In this document: positions 54,529 through 63,923 of the stretch, in pieces | Numbering within the stretch: the first letter of the stretch is position 1 | How the letters are laid out: each line of letters starts with the position of its first letter | From: Bacteroidota bacterium | GTDB taxonomy: Bacteria > Bacteroidota > Bacteroidia > Flavobacteriales > Flavobacteriaceae | DNA: 64,000 nt | Reading direction: 5' to 3' | Assembly: GCA_024279425.1 (NCBI GenBank) | Contig: JAJRRO010000133.1 | Span: 136,773 to 200,772, forward strand | Program-made: the position numbers and the translations under genes | The notes under the pieces: model-generated | The model's input: the letters and a program-made list of their open reading frames with translations, nothing else | What the model was told of the DNA's origin: nothing | Database searches by the model: none

Positions 54529-57285
54529 ATGAAAAAGAAACTATTGGGCTTTCTGGTCCTACTTGTGTCTGTTTGTTCCATGTATGGTCAAGAGGACCAG
54601 AGGATAACAATCACTTTTGATAACACCCCTCTGAAAGAGGCATTACTACAGTTGGAGGAAAAGGTTCCCTACTCTTTTTATTTTGATGAAACTTGGCTTA
54701 AGGACCACCGGGTGACAAAAGGTTATGACAAAAAAAAATTGAGAGCGGTATTAAATGAATTGTTCGAAGAGACCAACCTCAACTACTTTATAAAGGATGA
54801 CCGGGTTATTTTATTGAACAATAGTGTGGTCAACCCTGAACTACCCTTCGACTTTTTTGGAGAAAAAAAATTGGAGGAAGAGACCCAAGAGGGTTCGGCC
54901 CCTATTTTTCGAGAGGAATATTTTTCCCAAACCACTAAACGAAAAAGAAGTATAGTTACTGTTGGCAAGCAAAATTTCAGCGCAAAAAACAGTGTCTTTA
55001 TCCTTTCTGGGCATGTTACAAACATAAATGCTAATGAACCTGCCCAGAACTTATCGATTTCTACGACAGATAAGGCGAGATATGCTATTACCGATGCAAA
55101 AGGATTTTACGCAATTGAGTTGCCATATGGCCTTAATAAATTGGAGACTAATTTATTAGGATTTGAAAAAGAATTTCAAGACGTGATAGTATATGGGGAT
55201 GGCACCTTGGACTTGGAAGTAGTGGAAAACGTCGAAATGCTTGATGAAGTGATCGTAGAATCCAAGAGAGATGCCAATGTACGGGATGCTGTTGTGGGCG
55301 CATCGGTAATCGATATCGAGGGCATCAAGACCATACCCTTGGTGTTGGGCGAGCGCGATATTTTGAAAGTGGCCCTGACATTGCCGGGAATCAAAACGGC
55401 CGGTGAAGGTTCTAGTGGGTTCAATGTACGGGGCGGTAGGGCGGACCAGAACCTGGTCCTGTTGGATGATGCCGTGATTTATAATCCACAACACTTTTTG
55501 GGACTGTTTTCGGCAATCAATCCATTTACCACCCAAAGTCTGCAAATCTATAAGGCGAGTATACCTGCTGAATTTGGTGGGCGCCTGTCCTCGGTCTTTG
55601 ATATAGAGACAAAGACCGGGAATACGGAAAAAATTTCAGGAGAAGGATCAATAGGTCCTATTACAGCCAATCTTGCGTTGGAAGTTCCCTTGATTAAAGA
55701 AAAGGCCTCTGTTATAGCAGGATTCCGGGCCACTTATGCTGACTATATCCTAAAGAATCTTGATGAGGAATCTTTGAAGAACAGTGAAGCCTCGTTTTAT
55801 GATGCCATTGTAAAATATTCTCACGATGTGAACGAAAACAATTCGGTTCAGAGTACTATTTATTATAGCAAGGACAAGTTCAGTATAACCTCGGATTCTG
55901 TTTTTGGATACAGCAACAACTTGGTCTCCTTAAAATGGAACCATAAATTCAGCGAAAAGAGTAGGGCCAGTTTAATATTTGGAAATAGTCGATATCAATA
56001 CGACATTCTTTATAAGGCTGAGGCAAACAATAACTTTGATTTTGGATATGTCCTGAACGAGAGCCTGTTTAAACTGAACCTTTACAATGCCTTGAGCGAC
56101 AAACATAAGTTGAGCTATGGCCTAAGTAGTAAATTGTACGTTACGGATCCAGGTACTATTAAACCAATTGGGCCAGATTCCGATGTGCAACAAAAGACAG
56201 TGGATAGGGAGAAGGGGCTGGAATCAGCAGTTTATATTTCGGATCTTTTTGAGGTGAACGACAAATTGTTGCTGAACATAGGGCTGCGTTATTCCCTTTA
56301 CGCCGCCTTGGGAGAAGCTTCCCAAAATGTATATACTGAAGGTGTACCTAGAAACGAAACCTCAATAGCTGAAGTGCTGAGTTATGGGAACAACCAAGTT
56401 ATAAAGACCCATGGCGGGTTCGAATACCGCGTTTCAGGAAGGTATCTGTTGGGCAGGGACCTTTCACTAAAGGCGGGTTTTAACAGGACCATACAGTACC
56501 TACATTTGTTAACCACCAATACGACGATGTCCCCAACTGACATTTGGAAATTATCGGACCTGAATATTAAACCGCAAAGGGCGGATCAATACTCCGTTGG
56601 GATATTCAAGAACATTATCGAGAACGATTTGGAATTCAGTCTAGAGGGCTATTATAAAACGATGGATGACCTGTTGGACTATAAAATAGGTGCCCAATTG
56701 ATTTTGAACGATGATCTGGAGACCGAGTTGTTGCAAGGCCAGGGGAAAGCATACGGCGTGGAGTTATTGATCAAAAAGACAGCAGGGAGATTAAATGGTC
56801 ACCTAGGGTACAGTTATTCCAGGGCATTGATAAAATTGAACAGTGAGATACGGCAAGAGCAGGTCAACAACGGGGATTTCTTTCCGGCGAACTTCGACAA
56901 ACCCCATGATCTGTCATTAATAGGAAACTATAGGTTCAATAAACGAATAAGTGCCTCGGCCAATTTTGTTTATCAAACGGGAAGACCGATCACCTATCCT
57001 GTAGGCAAGTTTGTTTTTGCCAATGAGGAACAAGTACTGTATAGTGACAGGAACCAATTCAGGATCCCGGATTATTACCGCTTGGACCTTGGAATAAATA
57101 TTGAAGGTAATCATAAGAAGAAAAAATTAGGACACAGCTTTGTAAATATATCCGTTTACAACGTATTGGGAAGGAACAATCCCTATTCGGTGTTTTTTGT
57201 GAATGAAGAAGGGCGTATAAAGGCTTTTAAAACATCTATATTCTCCATTCCAGTGCCCACCATTACCTATAATTTCAAGTTTTAG
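54529..57285 (+). CDS. TonB-dependent receptor with STN domain
   Basis: 918 residues from the ATG at 54529 (MKKKLLGFLVLLVSVCSMYG, signal peptide); the open frame to 54487 gives no signal. Order: STN secretin/TonB short domain (ITITFDNTPLKEALLQLEEK to about 100), CarboxypepD-reg-like domain (about 155-235), plug (residues about 255-370, FNVRGGRADQNLVLLDDAVI), then 22-strand barrel to the C-terminus VPTITYNFKF. It imports a nutrient across the outer membrane. The STN domain normally signals to a FecR-type anti-sigma factor, but no fecI/fecR genes are in the window. Confidence 0.92.
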   Translation: MKKKLLGFLVLLVSVCSMYGQEDQRITITFDNTPLKEALLQLEEKVPYSFYFDETWLKDHRVTKGYDKKKLRAVLNELFEETNLNYFIKDDRVILLNNSVVNPELPFDFFGEKKLEEETQEGSAPIFREEYFSQTTKRKRSIVTVGKQNFSAKNSVFILSGHVTNINANEPAQNLSISTTDKARYAITDAKGFYAIELPYGLNKLETNLLGFEKEFQDVIVYGDGTLDLEVVENVEMLDEVIVESKRDANVRDAVVGASVIDIEGIKTIPLVLGERDILKVALTLPGIKTAGEGSSGFNVRGGRADQNLVLLDDAVIYNPQHFLGLFSAINPFTTQSLQIYKASIPAEFGGRLSSVFDIETKTGNTEKISGEGSIGPITANLALEVPLIKEKASVIAGFRATYADYILKNLDEESLKNSEASFYDAIVKYSHDVNENNSVQSTIYYSKDKFSITSDSVFGYSNNLVSLKWNHKFSEKSRASLIFGNSRYQYDILYKAEANNNFDFGYVLNESLFKLNLYNALSDKHKLSYGLSSKLYVTDPGTIKPIGPDSDVQQKTVDREKGLESAVYISDLFEVNDKLLLNIGLRYSLYAALGEASQNVYTEGVPRNETSIAEVLSYGNNQVIKTHGGFEYRVSGRYLLGRDLSLKAGFNRTIQYLHLLTTNTTMSPTDIWKLSDLNIKPQRADQYSVGIFKNIIENDLEFSLEGYYKTMDDLLDYKIGAQLILNDDLETELLQGQGKAYGVELLIKKTAGRLNGHLGYSYSRALIKLNSEIRQEQVNNGDFFPANFDKPHDLSLIGNYRFNKRISASANFVYQTGRPITYPVGKFVFANEEQVLYSDRNQFRIPDYYRLDLGINIEGNHKKKKLGHSFVNISVYNVLGRNNPYSVFFVNEEGRIKAFKTSIFSIPVPTITYNFKF

Positions 57286-57291
57286 AAACCC

Positions 57292-58476
57292 ATGGGAAGG
57301 ATCAAGACCAAGAACATACTGCCCTGCTTTCTTTTGTTGCTACAGATAAGCTGTACGGAGCCTTTTGTAGTTGAGATTGTTGATTTTGAAAATTTTCTGG
57401 TTGTGGAAGGCACTATTACAACTGAAATGAAGCAGCAAGGCGTTAAATTATCAAGAACTATTTCCCTTGAAGATTTTGAGGAAAATGTGGAGGACAATGC
57501 AACGGTTACAGTGCAGGCCAGTGATGGTAATACGTTCAGTTTTTCTCAAGACAGCGCAACAGGGGTATATCTATCGAATGAAGAATTTCAGGCAATACCA
57601 AATATTGGTTACATCCTTAAAATAAGTGATGAGAATGGAAATAGCTATACCTCAAAGGAGGTTTTTGTTCCGCCCGTCGTTGAAATTGATCGGGTATATA
57701 CCCAGCGTGTATCAGATGAAGAAAAAGAGGGTATCCAGGTCTTTGTCGACTCCGATGATGCCATGGGCGAAGCCCAATATTTTAGATATGAATATGAAGA
57801 GACCTATCAGATTGAAGTTCCTATTTATTCAAGTTTGAATTGGGAGATTCGGGATTATGATGTAAAATCAGGGCTTTACGAAATAGATCTCAGTTACAGA
57901 GCACCAGAAATAGTTTGTTATTCCTCAAACAGATCCAAGGGCATATTACAGACGTCAACATCTATTTTGGCAGAAAATAAGGTGCTTCATTTCCCAATAC
58001 GATTTATTCTCAGTACAAATAGTGTCCTAAGGGAACGGCATAGTATTTTGGCCAAGCAATATGTACAGAGCCAAGAGGCACATACGTTTTACCAGATTCT
58101 GGAAGACCTGGGCAATGTTGGAAGCCTTTTGTCACAAGGACAACCAGGTTTCGCTCAGGGTAATTTGGTTTCTGTCGATAAGCCGGAAGAAAAGGTCATG
58201 GGCTTTTTTGAGGCATCTTCCATAACGACCAAAAGAATATATTTTAACTATAAAGATTTTGGATTTAAGTTCCCACCTTATTTTATCGAGTGCGACTCGA
58301 TATACCAAATACCAAATAAGTTGTTAATAGAAAGGCTTCAAAACGAGAATTATCAAATCATTAATTGGGAGGAGGAAGGTCCTGTAAAGACGTACATTAT
58401 TGTCAAAGAAATGTGTGCCGATTGCACCACTTTTTCATCTAAAACGAAACCCGACTTTTGGGAAGACGGACCATGA
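57292..58476 (+). CDS. DUF4249 lipoprotein, copy 1
   Basis: 394 residues. Signal KTKNILPCFLLLLQISC with lipobox Cys. DUF4249 hallmarks: LVVEGTITTEMKQQGVKLSR, the long beta-rich middle domain with EYFRYEYEETYQ-like sequence, YQILEDLGNVGSLLSQGQPG, and the C-terminal CADCTTFSSKTKPDFW. DUF4249 proteins accompany TonB receptors across Bacteroidota, but their role is not established; a surface-exposed receptor partner is likely. Six bases after the receptor and overlapped by the next paralogue's open frame. Confidence 0.9.
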   Translation: MGRIKTKNILPCFLLLLQISCTEPFVVEIVDFENFLVVEGTITTEMKQQGVKLSRTISLEDFEENVEDNATVTVQASDGNTFSFSQDSATGVYLSNEEFQAIPNIGYILKISDENGNSYTSKEVFVPPVVEIDRVYTQRVSDEEKEGIQVFVDSDDAMGEAQYFRYEYEETYQIEVPIYSSLNWEIRDYDVKSGLYEIDLSYRAPEIVCYSSNRSKGILQTSTSILAENKVLHFPIRFILSTNSVLRERHSILAKQYVQSQEAHTFYQILEDLGNVGSLLSQGQPGFAQGNLVSVDKPEEKVMGFFEASSITTKRIYFNYKDFGFKFPPYFIECDSIYQIPNKLLIERLQNENYQIINWEEEGPVKTYIIVKEMCADCTTFSSKTKPDFWEDGP

Positions 58477-58586
58477 ATGGAATAATATACATATCGCGCT
58501 CAGGTGTACGGTACCTCGGATATTTTAACCTCCTACGGGACACTGTGACTTTAAGCTATGTACATATCAGGATAGTTAAGAAAAGA

Positions 58587-59777
58587 GTGAAAAACATATT
58601 GCTCTATTTTCTTTGTTTGGTGCAGACACATTGTACGGAATCTTTTCCAATCGAAACCATTGAATTTGAAAAGATCCTGATAGTGGAAAGCACCCTCACC
58701 GATGAGATGAAAAGGCAGGTGGTTAGATTGTCTAGAACGATCGGGCTGGAAGAATTTGGACAGGAGATTGTCGACAATGCTGAGGTGAGGATTGAGGATA
58801 GCAATGGCACTGTATTCACTTTCTCGCAGGACACCGAAACGCAGATCTACCTTTCGGATATCGAATTTCAAGCAGAGACGAATACCTTATATACCTTAAA
58901 GATCAAAACCTCAGACGACCGTGAGTATACATCCAAGGTTGTTGAGGTTCCTCCGAGGTCCACGATAAAACAGGTCTACCCCGAGTTTGTTTCCGAGGTG
59001 GGAAAAGAGGGTATTCAGGTCTTTGTCGACTCCAATAATGCCATGGGTGCCACTGAGTATTTTAGATACGAGTATGAAGAGACCTATAAGGTCAAGCTCC
59101 CTGCGAACGCAAAATTTGATTGGGAAATTGTGGGCTTAAACAATTTTACCCGAAGTTATCAGATAGAGATTACCCCAAGAGAATGGACGGACAAACAGTT
59201 TTGTTACCCTACCATCAGTTCCAAGGGAATCATCCAAACCTCCACGGGAGACCTTGAAGGGGACAGAATAGTCCGTTTCCCGATGCGGTTTATCGATAAG
59301 GGCGACCCCGTTCTTAGGGAACGCTACAGTATTTTGGTAAGGCAATACATTCAAAGTCTTGAGGCCCATACCTTTTATCAGATCCTTGAGGATTTGGGTA
59401 GTGGAGGGAACTTGTTGTCCCAAGGCCAGCCAGGTCATGTTCCGGGCAATATTGTTTCCAATACCGAACCCGAGGAAAAGGTACTGGGATATTTCGAGGC
59501 CTCCTCGGTATCCTCCCAAAGGATCTATTTTAATCATACCGATTTTGGATTTGATCTGCCCTCGTATTTTGTAGAATGCGAGTGGCTCGTTATTCCTGTA
59601 ACGAACTTTGAACTCTTAAAAAGAAAGCTTGAATTCGAGAACTATCAGATCCATGCTTTCGATGAAATAGCCGTGAACGGAGGAGCTCCTGTGCCAACAT
59701 ACTTTATCGTCCAATCCGAGTGCTCGGAGTGTACCGCTTTTTCAACACATATAAAACCCGACTTTTGGGAGGACTAG
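58587..59777 (+). CDS. DUF4249 lipoprotein, copy 2 (altered start and lipobox)
   Basis: A paralogue of copy 1 across its length (SLEDFE/GLEEFG, FVDSNNAMGATEYFRYEYEE, YQILEDLGSGGNLLSQGQPG, KPDFWED). The frame is open to 58458, but that ATG yields no signal peptide. The segment KNILLYFLCLVQTHC aligns with copy 1's signal, and copy 1's ATG corresponds here to ATA, so a GTG at 58587 is the best remaining start. The lipobox has His before Cys, which is unusual. It may be secreted poorly or have lost lipidation. From 58587 the product has 396 residues. Confidence 0.8.
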   Translation: MKNILLYFLCLVQTHCTESFPIETIEFEKILIVESTLTDEMKRQVVRLSRTIGLEEFGQEIVDNAEVRIEDSNGTVFTFSQDTETQIYLSDIEFQAETNTLYTLKIKTSDDREYTSKVVEVPPRSTIKQVYPEFVSEVGKEGIQVFVDSNNAMGATEYFRYEYEETYKVKLPANAKFDWEIVGLNNFTRSYQIEITPREWTDKQFCYPTISSKGIIQTSTGDLEGDRIVRFPMRFIDKGDPVLRERYSILVRQYIQSLEAHTFYQILEDLGSGGNLLSQGQPGHVPGNIVSNTEPEEKVLGYFEASSVSSQRIYFNHTDFGFDLPSYFVECEWLVIPVTNFELLKRKLEFENYQIHAFDEIAVNGGAPVPTYFIVQSECSECTAFSTHIKPDFWED

Positions 59778-59780
59778 CCT

Positions 59781-61514
59781 ATGAAACGTAAAAATTTGCT
59801 CTTCGTATTACTTTGTATCAACTTTGTTGTAAAAGGTCAGATTGCCAATAATCAAATTTCAGCGGGTACCCAGATTTTCCCAAGGGAGAATACAAAGTTG
59901 GTCATCAACACTAATGTATTATTGGTAGGAGAACCGCTGCAATACAAAATCTATAACCATACAGATTCAGGTACCGCAAGTTCTTTGAGTAAGGTAGCCT
60001 ATGTTTCACTTCGCGGAGTAAAGGATTCGGTCATATTTGAGCATAAGCTAAGATTGGAAAAGGGTATGGCCCAAGGATCCTTTTTTATCCCCACCACTTT
60101 AGAGACCGGAGTTTACCGATTTATAGGCTATACGAACTTCGCATTGAACAATCCGGAAAATGGGATTGCTTCCAAAAGCATTTATAGTATCAATCCCTAT
60201 ATGAAGGAGAATATCCGAATGGAAAATGAAATTGATTCCGCCCAACAAGTTCGAATATTTCCCAATACTATTACGGATGTTCAGCCTCAATCTGGAACTA
60301 ATGGTATTTCGCTTAAAACCGATAAATCTTCATATGCATTACGGGAAGGTGTAAATCTTACTGTTGAAAACTTGAATGGGGAAAACGGATTTGGAAATTA
60401 TGCGCTATCAGTACGAAGACTAGATCCGGTTCAAATTTCGGACCCTCAGGGGAAATCCGAAACATACAGCATACAGGACAGAAACGTTTTTTACCTTCCC
60501 GAACTTCGCGGAGAACTCATTTTCGGAAGAGTACTGACAGCCAATGAAGAGAAACCCGTCGAAAACCAAGCGGTAGCATTCACTGTTCCCGGAAAGGATT
60601 ATATTTTTAAAATGGCAAAAACAAATCGTCAAGGACGGTTTTTTATCTCCATTGATGAACCCTATGAAACAGCTAATAGTATAATTCAGGTAGTAGGCCC
60701 GAACAAGGAACGGTATAAAATTGTTTTGGATGATACGATTTTTAGTTCAACCGAATTAGAACCGGCCAATGACTTGCAGTTGGATTCGGGGATTAAGGAT
60801 TGGCTACAGGAACGTAGCATTCAATTGCAGATTCAGAATGCGTACTTCAATGAAAGGAGTATTATCATTTCCGAAGAAGACGGTAGTAACCGTTTTTACG
60901 GTAATGTTGGCAGGGATTACCTCCTAGATGATTATACCCGTTTTTCTTCTTTAAAGGAAACTTTTGTTGAGGTGGTTACATTTGCTAGAATTCGAAGGAA
61001 GGACGGCAAGGAAGTATTCGAGGTCTTTGATCCCTATAACCCTTACAAGGAAGGCTCTTTCAGCTCAAGGGACCCACTGCTTTTATTGGATGGTATGTTG
61101 GTACAGGACCATGATGAGGTATTTGGTTATAGTGCCCACGATATTGAACGCATTCATGTGTTTCCGGGACCCTACCGCTATGGTCCAGAAGTATTTTGGG
61201 GCATTATTGATATTACGTCCAAAAAAAGGGATTTTAAGCCCAGGTTGAGGGGTGAATACATAAAGGAATTTGAATTGGAAAGCCCTTTGTCAAACAGAAG
61301 GTATTCCTCACCGGATTATTCCAGCAAGGCGCTCCAAAGAATCCCTGATTATAGGGTCCAACTCTTTTGGGAACCCGACCTGAAACTTGATACCGAAAAA
61401 CATGTAAAAAGCTTTTATACCTCTGATGTCCCGGGAACCTACCAGGTTATTTTGGAGGGTTATACGGATGATGGTAGATATGTTGTGGCAAACCAATACT
61501 TCGAAGTCAAATAG
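59781..61514 (+). CDS. Large periplasmic protein with MG2-like and TonB-plug-like regions
   Basis: 577 residues with a Sec signal (KNLLFVLLCINFVVKGQ). Residues about 35-130 read like an MG2 domain (KLVINTNVLLVGEPLQYKI, SFFIPTTLETGVYRFIGYT), as in alpha-2-macroglobulin-like proteins. Residues about 425-485 (LLLLDGMLVQDHDEVFGYSA, DIERIHVFPGPYRYGP, VFWGIIDITSKK) look like the plug domain of a TonB receptor, but no barrel follows. Such proteins occur next to DUF4249 genes. It is three bases after DUF4249 copy 2 and ends the operon. Function unknown. Confidence 0.75.
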   Translation: MKRKNLLFVLLCINFVVKGQIANNQISAGTQIFPRENTKLVINTNVLLVGEPLQYKIYNHTDSGTASSLSKVAYVSLRGVKDSVIFEHKLRLEKGMAQGSFFIPTTLETGVYRFIGYTNFALNNPENGIASKSIYSINPYMKENIRMENEIDSAQQVRIFPNTITDVQPQSGTNGISLKTDKSSYALREGVNLTVENLNGENGFGNYALSVRRLDPVQISDPQGKSETYSIQDRNVFYLPELRGELIFGRVLTANEEKPVENQAVAFTVPGKDYIFKMAKTNRQGRFFISIDEPYETANSIIQVVGPNKERYKIVLDDTIFSSTELEPANDLQLDSGIKDWLQERSIQLQIQNAYFNERSIIISEEDGSNRFYGNVGRDYLLDDYTRFSSLKETFVEVVTFARIRRKDGKEVFEVFDPYNPYKEGSFSSRDPLLLLDGMLVQDHDEVFGYSAHDIERIHVFPGPYRYGPEVFWGIIDITSKKRDFKPRLRGEYIKEFELESPLSNRRYSSPDYSSKALQRIPDYRVQLFWEPDLKLDTEKHVKSFYTSDVPGTYQVILEGYTDDGRYVVANQYFEVK

Positions 61515-61787
61515 ATTTGAATCCCTTTGGAAAAGTTCCGGGATGAAATAAAAGAATGCTTTTAGAAAATGATAAAGCCTCCCAATTTCTTGGAAGCCCT
61601 ATGCATTGATGAAAAATACCGGAGTCAAACCAGTGACATCTTGCCTGCCAGTCTTCAATTTTAGGTGTACCCCATTTACAAAAAACGATATAAAGAATTG
61701 ATAATCAGTTTTGAATTAAAGGTTTGAATTCTTATTTTCTCCTTGGAAGAAAGCCACAGAATATTCCATTCAGTGAAAAAAAGGCTC
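61515..61787. other. Spacer between convergent genes
   Basis: About 270 bases with no gene. A weak inverted pair CCAA/TTGG near 61580-61600 could help termination. Nothing else seen. Confidence 0.3.
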
Positions 61788-63257
61788 CTATTTATCATTC
61801 AAGTAGGTGCCATCACCAAAAGTGAAGATTTCGGAGGGCGTTCGTGCCTCTTTCAAAATCGTTTCCATTTCTACTATGATATCCGGATACTTCGCAGCTA
61901 CATTATTTTCTTCTCTAATATCTTCCATTAAATTATAAAGTTCAATGGGTGCTTCTGGATCTTTTAAAACGTTGTATTTTACAGCTTTCCAATTTCCTTT
62001 CCGTACCGCTTGTCGTCCTCCTCTCTCATGAAATTCCCAATACAAATATTCATGGTTCAATTGCTTATCAGCTCCCAATAAAGTGGGTAAAAAAGAAATG
62101 CCGTCCAAGTTGTCTGGAACATCAACCCCAGCGATTTCGGAAACTGTGGGGAATACATCCCAAAATGCAGACACATGATCCGTCCGAGTGTTCGATTCTA
62201 TCTTTCCGGGCCAACTCACGATCATGGGTACACGAATTCCTCCCTCGTACAGATCTCGTTTTACACCCTTGAATGGGCCATTACTATCAAAATATTCAGG
62301 GTCTGCACCACCTTCCTCATGTGGTCCATTGTCCGACGTAAATACGATGATGGTATTATCCGCAATTCCCAGCTCTTCCACCTTGTCCATAATCTCGCCC
62401 ACTTGATTGTCTAAAAGCTGTACCATTGCTGCAAATGCGGCGTGGGTCTCTTTTTGTGATCTATAGGGCCCTTGATTGAATACCGACCCATCGTCTACCC
62501 CTTTGTACGCCTTTTCAGGGGGATACTTGCCCCTATGCTTCATCATATAGGATTCAGGAGCTGCCAGTTCAGCATGTGGAATAATGGAAGGTATATACAG
62601 AAAAAATGGATTGTTGCGATTGTCTTCCAAAAATTTTAAGGTTTTCGTATGGATCAATTCAGGAGCATAAACACCATCTCGTTTACCCTTATTTTCTTCA
62701 AGGACGATGGAATCCCTATTGGACCATAAATGGTTAGGATAATAATTATGTCCCAAACGTTGGCAATTGTAACCAAAAAAAATGTCGAAGCCCTGATTAT
62801 TGGGGTCACCTTCCGATCCAGGGAAACCCAATCCCCATTTACCGAATGCCCCTGTGGTATAGCCTGCTTTTTTTAGTGCTTCGGCAATGGTATAGGTATT
62901 TTCAGGTATGGGATGCTGACCCTCGGGTTGTATTTCCTTGTTTCCCCTTACTACAGTATGACCAGTGTGCATTCCGGTCATTAAAGCGGATCTACTTGGT
63001 GCACAAACCGTACTTCCGGAATAGTGCTGGGTAAAGAGCATGCCTTGCGATGCCAACCTATCAATATTGGGAGTGGTGAATTTTTTCTGCCCGTAACAAC
63101 TAAGGTCACCATAACCAAGATCATCTGCCAAAATATATATTACATTAGGAGTGGAAGTGATTTCTTTTTTGGCCATTTTATTTTCCTTCTCCTTACAGGA
63201 AAGCCCTAATAGTAACGAAAACACCGTAATAAAAAGAGATAATTGTTTAGAATGCAT
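61788..63257 (-). CDS. Arylsulfatase-type sulfatase, lipoprotein
   Basis: 489 residues. N-terminal signal LSLFITVFSLLLGLSCKEK with lipobox Cys21. The FGly motif is TVCAPSRSALMTGMHTGH with Cys85; metal ligands are YILADDLGYGDLSCYG and VFTSDNGPHEEGGADP; substrate loops include GVKRDLYEGGIRVPMIVSWPG. It is an S1 enzyme of the A-type common in marine Bacteroidota and would be anchored outside. Substrate unknown. Monocistronic. Confidence 0.94.
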   Translation of the reverse strand: MHSKQLSLFITVFSLLLGLSCKEKENKMAKKEITSTPNVIYILADDLGYGDLSCYGQKKFTTPNIDRLASQGMLFTQHYSGSTVCAPSRSALMTGMHTGHTVVRGNKEIQPEGQHPIPENTYTIAEALKKAGYTTGAFGKWGLGFPGSEGDPNNQGFDIFFGYNCQRLGHNYYPNHLWSNRDSIVLEENKGKRDGVYAPELIHTKTLKFLEDNRNNPFFLYIPSIIPHAELAAPESYMMKHRGKYPPEKAYKGVDDGSVFNQGPYRSQKETHAAFAAMVQLLDNQVGEIMDKVEELGIADNTIIVFTSDNGPHEEGGADPEYFDSNGPFKGVKRDLYEGGIRVPMIVSWPGKIESNTRTDHVSAFWDVFPTVSEIAGVDVPDNLDGISFLPTLLGADKQLNHEYLYWEFHERGGRQAVRKGNWKAVKYNVLKDPEAPIELYNLMEDIREENNVAAKYPDIIVEMETILKEARTPSEIFTFGDGTYLNDK

Positions 63258-63923
63258 AATCGTAGTTTTAATAAAATCGTTTATTTTTCCGATATATAGT
63301 CGGGATTCAAATCAGTTGGAATGGGAGTATGTACTTTTGTCTGCCAAGCTCCTGATTTTTCCCATAATGCTCCTAATACAAGGGCTATGGCAGTAGAAAA
63401 AGTAAGGTTCTAAATTAATATGTATTCAATGGTCTCATTGTTAGTTTCAAAAATAGGGTATTGATTGGCTGTTTAAGATGCATTTAATCCAAATTTAGGT
63501 ATTCCCATTTTAGGAGCGAAGCAGAGAAGAAGATTTCCATGGAATCAAATTAGGAAAACATTTTTTAGAAAGTAAATTCGAATTTTAAACTGCCCTGTTT
63601 TTAGGGAAGGCTGCAGGGAGTCTGCTCAGCAACTCTATTTTTAATAAAAATAGGGAGTTAATTTTGATTTAGGGGCGGTCATGGGCTTTTATACAATTCT
63701 GTCGAGCCATGATTATTATGTCCCGAAAAAATAAAGTTGCCCCAAGGGGCCAATATGGGCGCAAATATGTTGTATATATGTATCATTCAATCAATATTTG
63801 TTTTTAAAATAGTCAAAATGGAAGCCAAATTTATACTCATGATCAAAGTAAGTATTTGCAACCTAAAATAATAGAGTTCCGACTTTTCTCGAAACTCGAT
63901 TCACTTAAAAAATCATTTTTCAC
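63258..63923. other. Long intergenic region
   Basis: About 670 AT-rich bases. It includes an inverted repeat CTATTTTT-AAT-AAAAATAG (63636-63654) and a small hairpin TTGCCCCAAGGGGCCAA (63737-63753). It probably holds the promoter of the lipoprotein gene at 63924. No gene or RNA was recognised. Confidence 0.35.

Noticed and set aside
54529..57285. Calling the receptor SusC with a SusD partner
   Set aside because: No SusD-like gene is present; the partners are DUF4249 proteins and the STN domain differs from SusC starts.
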